A program made the position numbers and the translations under genes. Shown here one piece after another: positions 9,321 to 17,678 of a DNA stretch of 64,000 nt. The stretch is from JAJXZP01 sp963787185. Lineage in GTDB: Bacteria; Spirochaetota; Spirochaetia; Treponematales; Rectinemataceae. The stretch is from the NCBI GenBank assembly GCA_963787185.1, contig CAWBCC010000012.1:310001-374000 (forward strand). The letters are read 5' to 3'. Below the pieces are notes generated by a model. That model was given only the letters and a program-made list of their open reading frames with translations, did no database searches and had not been told where the DNA came from. The stretch's first letter is position 1. Every line of letters begins with the position of its first letter.

Positions 9321-10694
9321 ATGAATCATGGTGCTGAAGGCTACGGCAGCGCGAATCTTTGCATATCGAATGCAATGGTCGCATCTCGTTCAGGGGCGAT
9401 TCCGGCCGATATCACCGTAAAGAACGGCATAATTACATCTGTCGGAAGGATCGGCGATGGGTCGGCCCAAATCGACTCCCGAAGCGTCTTTGACGCGGGA
9501 GGACGGCTAGTACTGCCTGGGGGCATCGATGGGCATGTCCATCTGGCGATGCGGGCCGGAGCCCTGCGGACCAGCGACGACTTCGCGTCCGGCAGCGGCG
9601 CTGCCCTGCGTGGTGGAACGACCGCGGTTGTGGATTTCGTCGAACCGGAGCCGGGGGAAAGCTTATTGTTCGCCCTCGACAAACGGATCGCGGAGTCAGG
9701 CGCTTCCCGCGTCCCCGTCAAGCTGCATATGACGATTTCAGAATGGCGCGGCGAGACGCCCGAAGAGATGCGAAAATGCGTCGAAAGAGGCGTGAAGAGC
9801 TTCAAGATATACCTCGCATATTTGGATACGATCGGTATAGATGATCCCACCGTCCGTAAGGTGCTGAAGAGGGCTCATGAGCTCGAGGCGAAGGTACTGG
9901 TCCATGCGGAAGACGGGGCCGAGATTCAAGCCAGACAAGCCGCCTTCGCGGCCCAGGGCAAGCTGTCTCCGCGCTTCCATGCGCGCAGCCGCCCACCCCA
10001 GGCCGAAGCGCGAGCCGTCGAAAAGGTGATAGAGGCTGTCGCTCGGATCGGCGGCCCCGAGGTGGTTATCGCCCACGTCAGCTCGGAGCTCGCAATGCAG
10101 GAAATCATAAGCGCCAAGCGAGCAGGCTTGCCTGTTTTTGCGGAGACATGCCCGCATTACCTGGCGTTTACCGAAGACAAATACATTGACACCTCCGGCG
10201 ATGGGGGCGTGCTCTTCGTGATGAGCCCTCCGCTGCGCAAACCTTCGGATGTCGAGTTCTTGTGGAGATGCGTCGCCGACGGATCCATCGACTTCATATC
10301 CACGGACCACTGCCCTTTCGATTCGCGGTACAAATTGGAGAACGCCCGAGATTTCATGCGAATTCCCAATGGCGTCGGGGGCATCGCCGAGCGCGTCGCC
10401 TTCATGCTTTCCGAAGGCCATATTCGGAGAAATATCCCGATCGGACGGATAGTCGACGTAGTCGCACGAAATGCCGCCGATTTCCACCGTTTCGCTCCCG
10501 ACTTGGGTAACATAGCCCCGGGTGCCCGCGCCGATTTTGCGGTCTGGAATATCGAATCGAACTATAAGTACAGCGGAAAAATGGGGGGATCGAACTGCGA
10601 CTATTCCATATATGAAGGAATGGAGTTCAGGGCATCGCCGGCGGCGGTTTTCATGGGCGGTGATATAGTTTCGAAAAACTGGGAACTCATGTAG
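9321..10694 (+). CDS. hyuA: Dihydropyrimidinase/D-hydantoinase-type cyclic amidohydrolase
   Basis: The 457-residue amidohydrolase has GHVHLAMR (first metal HxH), SFKIYLAY with the Lys that becomes carboxylated, VHAEDG, AHVSSELA, ETCPHYL and STDHCPF, the full dihydropyrimidinase/hydantoinase set. It opens cyclic ureides (dihydropyrimidines, hydantoins) to N-carbamoyl acids. The carbamoylase gene follows 18 bp later, forming the standard two-step pair. The gene is in the same plus-strand unit as the xanthine-dehydrogenase-type subunits. Allantoinase is a less likely alternative. Confidence 0.85.
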   Translation: MNHGAEGYGSANLCISNAMVASRSGAIPADITVKNGIITSVGRIGDGSAQIDSRSVFDAGGRLVLPGGIDGHVHLAMRAGALRTSDDFASGSGAALRGGTTAVVDFVEPEPGESLLFALDKRIAESGASRVPVKLHMTISEWRGETPEEMRKCVERGVKSFKIYLAYLDTIGIDDPTVRKVLKRAHELEAKVLVHAEDGAEIQARQAAFAAQGKLSPRFHARSRPPQAEARAVEKVIEAVARIGGPEVVIAHVSSELAMQEIISAKRAGLPVFAETCPHYLAFTEDKYIDTSGDGGVLFVMSPPLRKPSDVEFLWRCVADGSIDFISTDHCPFDSRYKLENARDFMRIPNGVGGIAERVAFMLSEGHIRRNIPIGRIVDVVARNAADFHRFAPDLGNIAPGARADFAVWNIESNYKYSGKMGGSNCDYSIYEGMEFRASPAAVFMGGDIVSKNWELM

Positions 10695-10711
10695 AATCGA
10701 GGGCGTTTGTC

Positions 10712-11967
10712 ATGAAAGATCGATTGGAGATTCGGATCAACGGCAAAAGGCTTGTTGACCGCCTGGAGCGCTTGGCCGAGATCGGACGTCGCGAAGACGG
10801 CTCCTGTCAGCGCCTTGCGCTCACTGATGAAGATAAACAAGGCAGAGACCTCATCGTATCATGGATGCATGAACTGGGCCTCGAAGTTCGCGTGGATCGA
10901 ATAGGCAATATCTTCGGCATCCGAAAAGGCCGAGACGATATTCCGGCGATCATGACCGGGTCGCATATCGATACGGTCGCCGCCGGGGGGAAATATGACG
11001 GCTGTTACGGCGTTGTCGCCGGGCTTGAAATCGCCGACAGACTGAATGAAGAGGGAGTAGTCACCCGGAGGCCCTTTGTCGTTGCCGCATTTACCGACGA
11101 AGAAGGCGTGCGCTTCCAGCCCGACATGCTGGGATCACTCGTCTATGCGGGGGGAATGGACATCGAAAAGGCCCTGGCCGTCCGTTCCCCGGACGGATTT
11201 GCCGTCGGCGAAGAGCTTAAGCGTATCGGTTACGCAGGAACGCTGGAGCCGGGGAAATCATCCCCCATGCATTCATTGAACTTCATATCGAGCAAGGCCC
11301 GATACTCGATAGTGTCGGAGAATCGCTGGGGGCGGTGGGCGACTTGCAGGGAATCTCTTGGCAAGAGATCAAAATCAGAGGTTTTTCGAATCATGCAGGC
11401 ACAACGCCGATGGGAATGCGCAAGGACGCCGGATACGGCGCATTTCGTATCGGCTGCTTTGTACGCGACTTGGCACTTGAAATAGGAGGAGTGCAGGTCG
11501 GCACGGTCGGAAGTATCAGACTTTCTCCCAATTTGATCAATGTAATCCCAAACGAGGCTGTGGTCACGGTGGATCTTCGCAATACGGACAATGCCGTCCT
11601 TCAGGAAGCTGAACGACGGCTCGACGCGTTCCTTAAGGACCTTACCGGCAGTGAACGATTGGAGATCGAGGTTCGTCGGCTGTCGCGATTCGATCCTGTG
11701 GTATTCGACGCGCGGATATTGGAAGCCATCGAAGAGGCCGCACGCCACATGGGCCGGAAAGCGGTGCGCCGCATGACTTCGGGTGCGGGCCAGGACGCAC
11801 AGATGATGGCGCGAATATGTCCGGCCGCGATGATTTTCGTTCCGAGCGTAGGCGGAGTCAGCCATAACGCTTTGGAGTTCACGAAACCCGAGGACCTGGA
11901 GCTCGGCGCCAATGTATTGCTTCGAGCGGCAATCGATTTGGCGAATCGTCGCGATTGGACCTATTGA
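10712..11967 (+). pseudogene. M20-family N-carbamoyl amino acid amidohydrolase/allantoate amidohydrolase-like, frameshifted
   Basis: The first frame shows the M20 metal ligands GSHIDTV, GGKYDG and TDEEGVRF. It breaks after GYAGTLEPG. The second frame supplies ELHIEQGPIL, FSNHAGTTPM, SGAGQDAQMMA and GGVSHNALEF and ends at 11967. Adding one G to the GGGG run at 11251-11254 joins them into a 418-residue protein of the usual length. These enzymes release ammonia and CO2 from N-carbamoyl or ureido acids, the step after the hydantoinase. It is the third frameshifted gene in this island. Its stop lies 11 bp from the convergent hypE stop. Confidence 0.85.
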
Positions 11968-11978
11968 AGCTGCACACG

Positions 11979-12998
11979 TCAGCAGATCCGCGGCAGCAGA
12001 AGCCCCCGCGGGAGGCCGAGCACGCGCCTGCCGCCGATCTCGGACTCCAGCACGACCACGCCCGGGTGCGATTCCACGATCCTGCCGGCAGCGGCAGCGC
12101 GTGAGCCCAGGGGCTGGTCCCGGAGCGCCCGCAGCGCTCGAGGCGCCGCCTCGTGCGAAACGACGGCGACGAGCACGCCCTCGTTGGCTATTTCGAGAGG
12201 GTAAAGGCCGAGTATCTCCGCCACGGTCCGTACCGCGTCGTCCATGGGGACGTTCGCCTCCGAGAGCTCCATGCCGAGACCGCAGTCGGCGGCCGCCTCG
12301 CCCAGGACCGCCGCGATGCCGCCCCGGGTCGCGTCGCGCATGAAACGCAGGTCGCCGCCGAGCTCCACGAGAGAGCGGCAGAGCGGATAGAGAAAGGCGC
12401 AGTCGGAGCGTATCTCGCTTCCCACCGACAGGCGCTCTCGGGCGGCCATCACGGCGATCCCGTGTGCGCCCACCGGGCCCGAAACGATCACCTCGTCGCC
12501 CGCTCTGATCGCCTTCGCCGAAAGGGGCTTCGCTGCGATCTGCTCGCCGATGCCGCTCGTGTTGATGTAGATACCTCCGCCCCGCCCCTTGGGCACCACC
12601 TTGGTGTCGCCCGTGAGCACAGCCGCGCCGGCTTCCCGCGCTGCGTCCCGGACCGAACGAAGAACGCGTTCCAGGTCGGCAAAGGGGAAGCCCTCCTCGA
12701 TGATGAGTCCCAGGGACAAAAAGCGCGGCCTCGCCCCCGCGACCGCCAGATCGTTGCAGGTGCCGAACACCGCCAGTCGGCCGATGTCGCCGCCGGGAAA
12801 GAACGGGGGGTCGACGATATAACTGTCGGTCGTCAGGCAGCCCGGTCCGGAAATGGCGAAGCGGGTGGAATCGCTGAGCTCGGGATATGCCTCGCCGCCG
12901 AAACAGGGGTAGATGACCTTCTCGACCAGCTCGCGCGAAAGCGCACCGCCGCTTCCGTGCTCCAACGTCACGAACCCTCCGCCGCGTCCTCCGTTCAT
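11979..12998 (-). CDS. hypE: HypE, carbamoyl dehydratase for NiFe hydrogenase cyanide ligand synthesis
   Basis: The 339-residue protein begins MNGGRGGGFVTLEHGSGG and ends in PRIC, whose terminal Cys carries the thiocarbamate/thiocyanate group in this family. DSTRFAISGPGCLTTDSY, FGTCNDLAVAGA and LTGDTKVVPKG are the AIR-synthase-like ATP-binding motifs. The ATG at 12998 overlaps the hypD stop (ATGA), which fixes the start; the frame is open further upstream but that part is a shadow of hypD. It is the last gene of the hydrogenase locus. Confidence 0.95.
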   Translation of the reverse strand: MNGGRGGGFVTLEHGSGGALSRELVEKVIYPCFGGEAYPELSDSTRFAISGPGCLTTDSYIVDPPFFPGGDIGRLAVFGTCNDLAVAGARPRFLSLGLIIEEGFPFADLERVLRSVRDAAREAGAAVLTGDTKVVPKGRGGGIYINTSGIGEQIAAKPLSAKAIRAGDEVIVSGPVGAHGIAVMAARERLSVGSEIRSDCAFLYPLCRSLVELGGDLRFMRDATRGGIAAVLGEAAADCGLGMELSEANVPMDDAVRTVAEILGLYPLEIANEGVLVAVVSHEAAPRALRALRDQPLGSRAAAAGRIVESHPGVVVLESEIGGRRVLGLPRGLLLPRIC

Positions 12999-14101
12999 AT
13001 CGCGGTGTCTCCGTATTTCAGATAGGCGGCGCAGGTCCCTTCCGCGGAGACCATGCAGGGGCCGACCGGCCGGTCGGGCGTGCATGAGCGGCCGAAGAGC
13101 GGACACCGGGGCGGCGTGGTCTTGCCCTGGATGACGGCGGCGCAGAGACATCCCGGCGGGTCGCGGTCGACGAGCTCGGGCAGGCCGAACACGGCATCGG
13201 CATCCATTCGCCCCATCTCCTCCTTGAGCCTGAGCCCGCTGCCCTCCAGCCTGCCCAGACCCCGCCAGAGCGCGGGGGCCGGCTCGAGCATCCTATCGAT
13301 CGCAGATCGCGCCTCTTCGTTCCCCGTGTCGCGGACCGCGCGGCCGTAGGCGTTTTCGATTTGGGCCCTCCCTCCGGCCAGCTGCTCCACGATGCGCAAT
13401 ATGGCCAGGAGCATGTCCACCGGCTCGAAGCCGCCCACGACGCCGGGGATGCCGAACTCCTCGGCCAGGAAACGATAAGGCTCGAGGCCTATGACGACCG
13501 ACACGTGCCCCGGCAGGAGAAATCCGTCGACGGCGCAATCGGGATCGGCGGCGAGGGCGCGGAGGGCCGCAGGGACTGTCTTGAAAGCCGCGGCGAGAAA
13601 CAGATTTTCGATCCCCTCCTCGCGGGCCCGCAGAAAGACCGAGGCGACGGCGGGCGCCGTCGTTTCGAATCCGATGCCGAGAAATACCAGGGGCCCGACG
13701 GTTTCGCGGGCGAGGGCGGGCAGTTCGCGAGGCGAGTAGACGATTCGCAGCCTGTCGCTTCCCTGATAGGCCGAGAGACTCCGCCCCGAGGGGTCCGGCA
13801 CCTTGAGCATGTCGCCGAAGGTGGCGACCGTCGCGTTCAGTTCCTCGATGAGCCTCAAGGCGTTCGCGACGAAGCCCGAGGGCGTGACGCACACGGGGCA
13901 GCCGGGACCCGAGACGAGGCGGATCTTCGCGGGCAGGAGGGAATGGATTCCGTAACGGCGGAGCGAAACGGTGTGCGTGCCGCAGACCTCCATGATCCGG
14001 ATCTCGCGCTCTATTTTCCGCGCCGTATGGTGTATTTCCTCGACGAGACGCGAGGCTAAGCCGCGGTCGCGGAAGGCTCGCTCAATCCGGGCAGTCGTCA
14101 T
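12995..14101 (-). CDS. hypD: HypD, iron-sulfur scaffold for Fe(CN)2CO assembly
   Basis: The 368 residues carry the HypD signatures IMEVCGTHT near residue 38, SGPGCPVCVTP, GIGFETTAPA and a C-terminal cysteine-rich 4Fe-4S region (PPGCLCAAVIQGKTTP, CPLFGRSCTP, CMVSAEGTCAAY). HypD binds HypC and HypE during assembly of the NiFe-site Fe(CN)2CO unit. Its start overlaps the hypC end by 20 bp and its stop overlaps the hypE start, so the three are translationally coupled. Confidence 0.95.
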   Translation of the reverse strand: MTTARIERAFRDRGLASRLVEEIHHTARKIEREIRIMEVCGTHTVSLRRYGIHSLLPAKIRLVSGPGCPVCVTPSGFVANALRLIEELNATVATFGDMLKVPDPSGRSLSAYQGSDRLRIVYSPRELPALARETVGPLVFLGIGFETTAPAVASVFLRAREEGIENLFLAAAFKTVPAALRALAADPDCAVDGFLLPGHVSVVIGLEPYRFLAEEFGIPGVVGGFEPVDMLLAILRIVEQLAGGRAQIENAYGRAVRDTGNEEARSAIDRMLEPAPALWRGLGRLEGSGLRLKEEMGRMDADAVFGLPELVDRDPPGCLCAAVIQGKTTPPRCPLFGRSCTPDRPVGPCMVSAEGTCAAYLKYGDTAI

Positions 14102-14315
14102 GCCGCTTCAGTTCGTCGAAGAGCGCGAGAGTCTCGCTCGCCTCGTCCTCGTCGAGTTTCTCGATCGCGAATCCGGCGTGGACGATGACGAAATCGCCCG
14201 GAACGGGATCGCGCAGCAGGGAGACATCCACCTCGAGGGAAACCTCGCCGGACCTGGCCACGGCGGTCCGGCTGTCGAGGATCTCGGTCAACTCCAAAGG
14301 AACCGCAAGGCACAT
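14082..14315 (-). CDS. hypC: HypC, hydrogenase assembly chaperone
   Basis: The 77-residue protein begins MCLAVPLELTEI; the N-terminal Met-Cys is the family hallmark that binds the iron centre and the large-subunit precursor. VPGDFVIVHAGFAIEKLDEDEA is split here as VPGDFVIVHAGFA and IEKLDEDEA and matches HypC/HupF proteins. GGGGG lies 7-11 bases before the ATG. It sits between hypF and hypD. Confidence 0.93.
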   Translation of the reverse strand: MCLAVPLELTEILDSRTAVARSGEVSLEVDVSLLRDPVPGDFVIVHAGFAIEKLDEDEASETLALFDELKRHDDCPD

Positions 14316-14382
14316 GAAGTTCCCCCTTCGTACTGCCGAGTATACTCCCGATCGCGGCAGTGAGGTAGCGCCGGCCCTCGAT

Positions 14383-16734
14383 TTACTCTCCGCCTTCATA
14401 CCAGGCCTGTCCGAGCGCGAGGCCGCCGTCGCCGGGCGGAACGCGCAGATTCCAGAAGGTCTCGAACCCTTCCCGCCGCAGCGGCGGGTCCAGGAGCCGG
14501 CGGAGCAGCGCGTTCTGAAAGACGCCGCCCGAGAGGCAGAGCTTGCCGAGGCCGGTTTTCGCGCGCATCTTGAGAGCGCCCCGCAGGATCGCCTCGGCCA
14601 TGGCCTCGTGGAAGAGAAGGGCGAGGCTCGAAGGCTCGTCCGCATCCATCCGCAGCGCGATGTGCGACAGAAGCGGCCGCGGGTCGAACAGAAACATCTC
14701 CCGCGAATCGACACTAGGGGGCGGCTCGAGCGGGAGCGTCGTGCAGGGAAGGAGTTCCTCCCAGTCGAATGCTCCCGATCCTGCGGGCCGCCCTTTCCCA
14801 CTCCGAGCGGCGCGCGCGATTTCCTCGCGTGCGGCGAGGGCCTCCAATTTCATCGGTCCCTCGCCCTCATAGCCGGTATCGCGCACCGCGCAGAGCAATG
14901 CTGCGGCGGCGTCGAAGAGCCTGCCCGCCGAGGAGCTGAGAGGCGAATTGACGGAGCCTTCGATCATCTGCGAAAGCAGGGCGGCCTCGCGCCTGGGCAA
15001 CTCGCGGGCGACTCGTTCTTCCGCCCTCTCGTCGTATCCATGCATGAGAGAGAAGGCTATGCGGCCGGGATGGAGCGTAGCCTGGTCTCCTCCCGGCAGG
15101 GCGAAGGGGCGGAAACTGCCGAGTCTCCGGAAGTCCCTGCGGCTCGCGTGAATGAACTCTCCTCCCCATATGCGGCCGTCGCTGCCGTAGCCTGTGCCGT
15201 CGAAGGCCGCGCCCAGAGCTTCCTCGAGACCATGTTCGGCCATCACCGAGAGGATGTGCGCGTAGTGGTGCTGCACGGCGGATTTGCGCGATATCGAACT
15301 GCCGGCCGCCCAAGTCGACGAGAAGTAGCGGGGATGAAGGTCGTACACGACGCGCTCGGGCGGGGCATCGTACAGCGCCAGGATTCGCTCCACCGCCCGG
15401 ACATAGGCCTCGCGATTGGCGATCCCGTCAAGATCGCCGATATGGGGCGCGAGAAAGAGCCGGTTGCCCACCGCGAGGGCCGGCGCGCTTTTGAGGTCGC
15501 TGCCCGCCGCGAGCGTCGACGCTGCGAGTGGCCGGCTCAGGTTGAGCGCCTCTGGCACATAGCCCCGCGAGCGCCGCACGAAGAAATACGGCATCGTCTC
15601 ATGTACGAATCGCAGCACCGAGTCGTCGCAGGGGAGCACTATTCTCCGATCGTGGAACAGGAAGAGGTCGGCCGCGTCGGAAAGCTTCATCCGCGCCTCG
15701 GCGCTTTCGGCGATGATCGGTTCGTCGCCGCGGTTGCCGCTCGTCATGACGAGATGACGGTAGGGAATATCGCATTCGGGATGGAAGAACAGCAGGTAGT
15801 GGAGCGGCGTGTAGGGAAGCATGATGCCGAGCGTGTCCAGGTCCGAAACGGCTTCGAGGTCCGCCGGCCGCGGTAGCCGCGCCCGCAGTATGACGATGGG
15901 GCTCGCCGAGGATTGCAGGAGCGATCGGGCGGAGGGCGGCACGAAGCAGAGCGCCTCGGCCTCCGCGAGGTCGCTCACCATGAGCGCGAAGGGTTTTGCG
16001 CCGCGTGTCTTTTCGCGGCGCAGGCGCGAGACCGCGTCGGGGAAGCGCGGATCGACCGCGAGGTGGAAGCCGCCTATGCCCTGGAGCGCCAGTATCAGAC
16101 CCTGCGAAAGCGCTCGGATGGCCGCGACGATGGGATCTCCCTCCAATGCCCCGCCGTCGCTCGTCGTAAGGCGCAAGGCAGGGCCGCAGTCCCGGCAGGA
16201 ATTGGTCTGCGAATGGAAGCGTCGATCGGCCGGATCGGCATATTCGCTGCGGCAGCGCTCGCACTGGGCGAATTCCGCCATGGACGTCCGTTCCCTGTCG
16301 AAGGGCGTGTCCTTCACGATCGAATAACGCGGCCCGCATTCGGTGCAGGTGATGAAAGGATAGAGGTAACGGCGATTCGTCGGATCGAGGAGTTCGCGCT
16401 TGCATGATTCGCAGAGCGCCAGATCGGGAGGAATGGGCGGAACTACATAGCTCGAATTTGCGCTTTCGACGATGAGAAAGTCCGGATCGCCGGTCGGCTC
16501 GATCTCGTCGATCCTCCTGAAGTCTATCCGCGCCGGCGCGGGCAGACTCTTCGCGAGCATCTCATGGAAGTGAAGGAGGTCCCGATCGGACCCTTCTATC
16601 TCTACGACTACTTCCGAACGCCTGTTCTGAACGAGGCCGGCGAGTCCGCAGGCTACCGCGCAACGATACACAGTGGGACGAAAGCCCACACCCTGCACGG
16701 TGCCTCGAAATAGGATCCGCTCGCGCCGCCACAA
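14383..16734 (-). CDS. hypF: HypF, carbamoyltransferase for hydrogenase maturation
   Basis: The 783-residue protein has the complete HypF order: an acylphosphatase domain (FRGTVQGVGFRPTVYR, residues 9-24), paired zinc fingers (CESCKRELLD, CTECGPRYS, CERCRSEYAD, CRDCGPALRL, about residues 108-187), a YrdC-like domain (about 200-380) and a Kae1-like domain with HHYAH and FDGTGYG. It transfers the carbamoyl group from carbamoyl phosphate to HypE. The gene lies 25 bp after the small receiver gene and upstream of hypCDE. Confidence 0.95.
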   Translation of the reverse strand: MWRRERILFRGTVQGVGFRPTVYRCAVACGLAGLVQNRRSEVVVEIEGSDRDLLHFHEMLAKSLPAPARIDFRRIDEIEPTGDPDFLIVESANSSYVVPPIPPDLALCESCKRELLDPTNRRYLYPFITCTECGPRYSIVKDTPFDRERTSMAEFAQCERCRSEYADPADRRFHSQTNSCRDCGPALRLTTSDGGALEGDPIVAAIRALSQGLILALQGIGGFHLAVDPRFPDAVSRLRREKTRGAKPFALMVSDLAEAEALCFVPPSARSLLQSSASPIVILRARLPRPADLEAVSDLDTLGIMLPYTPLHYLLFFHPECDIPYRHLVMTSGNRGDEPIIAESAEARMKLSDAADLFLFHDRRIVLPCDDSVLRFVHETMPYFFVRRSRGYVPEALNLSRPLAASTLAAGSDLKSAPALAVGNRLFLAPHIGDLDGIANREAYVRAVERILALYDAPPERVVYDLHPRYFSSTWAAGSSISRKSAVQHHYAHILSVMAEHGLEEALGAAFDGTGYGSDGRIWGGEFIHASRRDFRRLGSFRPFALPGGDQATLHPGRIAFSLMHGYDERAEERVARELPRREAALLSQMIEGSVNSPLSSSAGRLFDAAAALLCAVRDTGYEGEGPMKLEALAAREEIARAARSGKGRPAGSGAFDWEELLPCTTLPLEPPPSVDSREMFLFDPRPLLSHIALRMDADEPSSLALLFHEAMAEAILRGALKMRAKTGLGKLCLSGGVFQNALLRRLLDPPLRREGFETFWNLRVPPGDGGLALGQAWYEGGE

Positions 16735-16759
16735 GATACCGTGCCTCGGTGGGACCTCC

Positions 16760-17134
16760 CTACCCGAGCTTCCGTCGGAGTGTGCTCAACAGAGCCTCGG
16801 GCCTGAGCGGCTTTTGAAACACTCCCTGGAGCCCGAGCTCGGCCACGTCGATGTTCGACGAAAGTTCGTCGCCGACGGACGAGAGCATGTACACGGGCGC
16901 CTCGTTGTCGAGGAACTTCAGTTCCCGCACGAGATTTTTCCCCGCGTCGATGGACTCCATCATGAGATCGACGATGATGCAGTCGGGCTTCTCTCTCCTG
17001 AACTCGCGGACGCCCAGCTCGGCCGAACGCGCCTCGGTCATGAAATATCCGTTCTTTTCGAGCACAATGCGAAGAGCATGCAGCACGTCGTCATCGTCGT
17101 CGATCGCAAGAACGACGAACTTGCCGTCTTTCAT
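16760..17134 (-). CDS. Stand-alone response regulator receiver protein
   Basis: The 124 residues form one receiver domain: IDDDDDV acidic pocket near residue 11, phospho-acceptor Asp in CIIVDLMM near residue 54, and the Lys of FQKPLRP near residue 107. There is no output domain. It is inserted between the hydrogenase protease and hypF in an otherwise standard hydrogenase operon. Together with the two kinases upstream of the locus it may complete a phosphorelay (inference). AAGGAGG precedes the start. Confidence 0.88.
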   Translation of the reverse strand: MKDGKFVVLAIDDDDDVLHALRIVLEKNGYFMTEARSAELGVREFRREKPDCIIVDLMMESIDAGKNLVRELKFLDNEAPVYMLSSVGDELSSNIDVAELGLQGVFQKPLRPEALLSTLRRKLG

Positions 17135-17153
17135 CCCAAGCCTCCTTGCGCAT

Positions 17154-17678
17154 TTACATCGATGTATATGGCGCGAACCCGCTCCCGCATTCCGTCTCTT
17201 CGACGCCGCTCCGGACCGCGCCTGCTCTCGTACGCAAAAAATCCGCGAGGAACTCCAGGGCCGCTTCGAGATTGCCTTCCGCCACTTCGGTGAGGCCTTC
17301 CTTGAACATGTCGAAGGAGTAGCCCCTGATCGCCAGGAGGTAGGATTCGGGGCTGCGGCCGAAGACCTCCTCGGCGAGGCCCAGAACCTGCCTGGGGCCG
17401 AGACTGTGCGTCGTGCAGTCCAGTCCCGGGCGCGGAAGGACGGGCTCGAAGGAAAAGGGCTCCTCGCCGGCCACGGCCGCGTCGACGAAGACGACGAGAG
17501 CGGACTCGGCCACGATCAGGGCGTCCTCGACGCAGAGCTGGTAGTTCGACTCTACCGCGACGCCATTGAGCGAGAGGGCCTCGAGCCGATCCGCGATCGC
17601 GGGCCCGATGCCGTCGTCCGCTCGAGCCGGATTCCCGAAGCAGAGGACCAGGGAGCCGGCGGCGGGTTTCGCCCTCAC
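17154..17678 (-). CDS. hoxW: NiFe hydrogenase maturation endopeptidase (HoxW/HyaD-like)
   Basis: The 174-residue protein starts at a GTG that overlaps the hoxH stop (GTGA). GNPARADDGIGPAIADRL, FVDAAVAG and THSLGPRQVLGLAEEV are the three conserved blocks of hydrogenase-specific proteases, including the Asp and His nickel-sensing residues. It would remove the C-terminal tail of HoxH after nickel insertion. The frame is open far upstream on the hoxH antisense-like shadow, but overlap and homology fix the GTG. Confidence 0.88.
   Translation of the reverse strand: MRAKPAAGSLVLCFGNPARADDGIGPAIADRLEALSLNGVAVESNYQLCVEDALIVAESALVVFVDAAVAGEEPFSFEPVLPRPGLDCTTHSLGPRQVLGLAEEVFGRSPESYLLAIRGYSFDMFKEGLTEVAEGNLEAALEFLADFLRTRAGAVRSGVEETECGSGFAPYTSM

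Noticed and set aside
14185..15876. Long plus-strand open frame opposite hypF
   Set aside because: It is antisense to a gene with full HypF domains; long antisense frames are common at this GC content, and it shows no known motif.
17155..17166. TACATCGATGTA palindrome as a second GntR operator
   Set aside because: It lies in the last codons of the hydrogenase protease gene, is shorter, and has a different centre from the 4305 palindrome.
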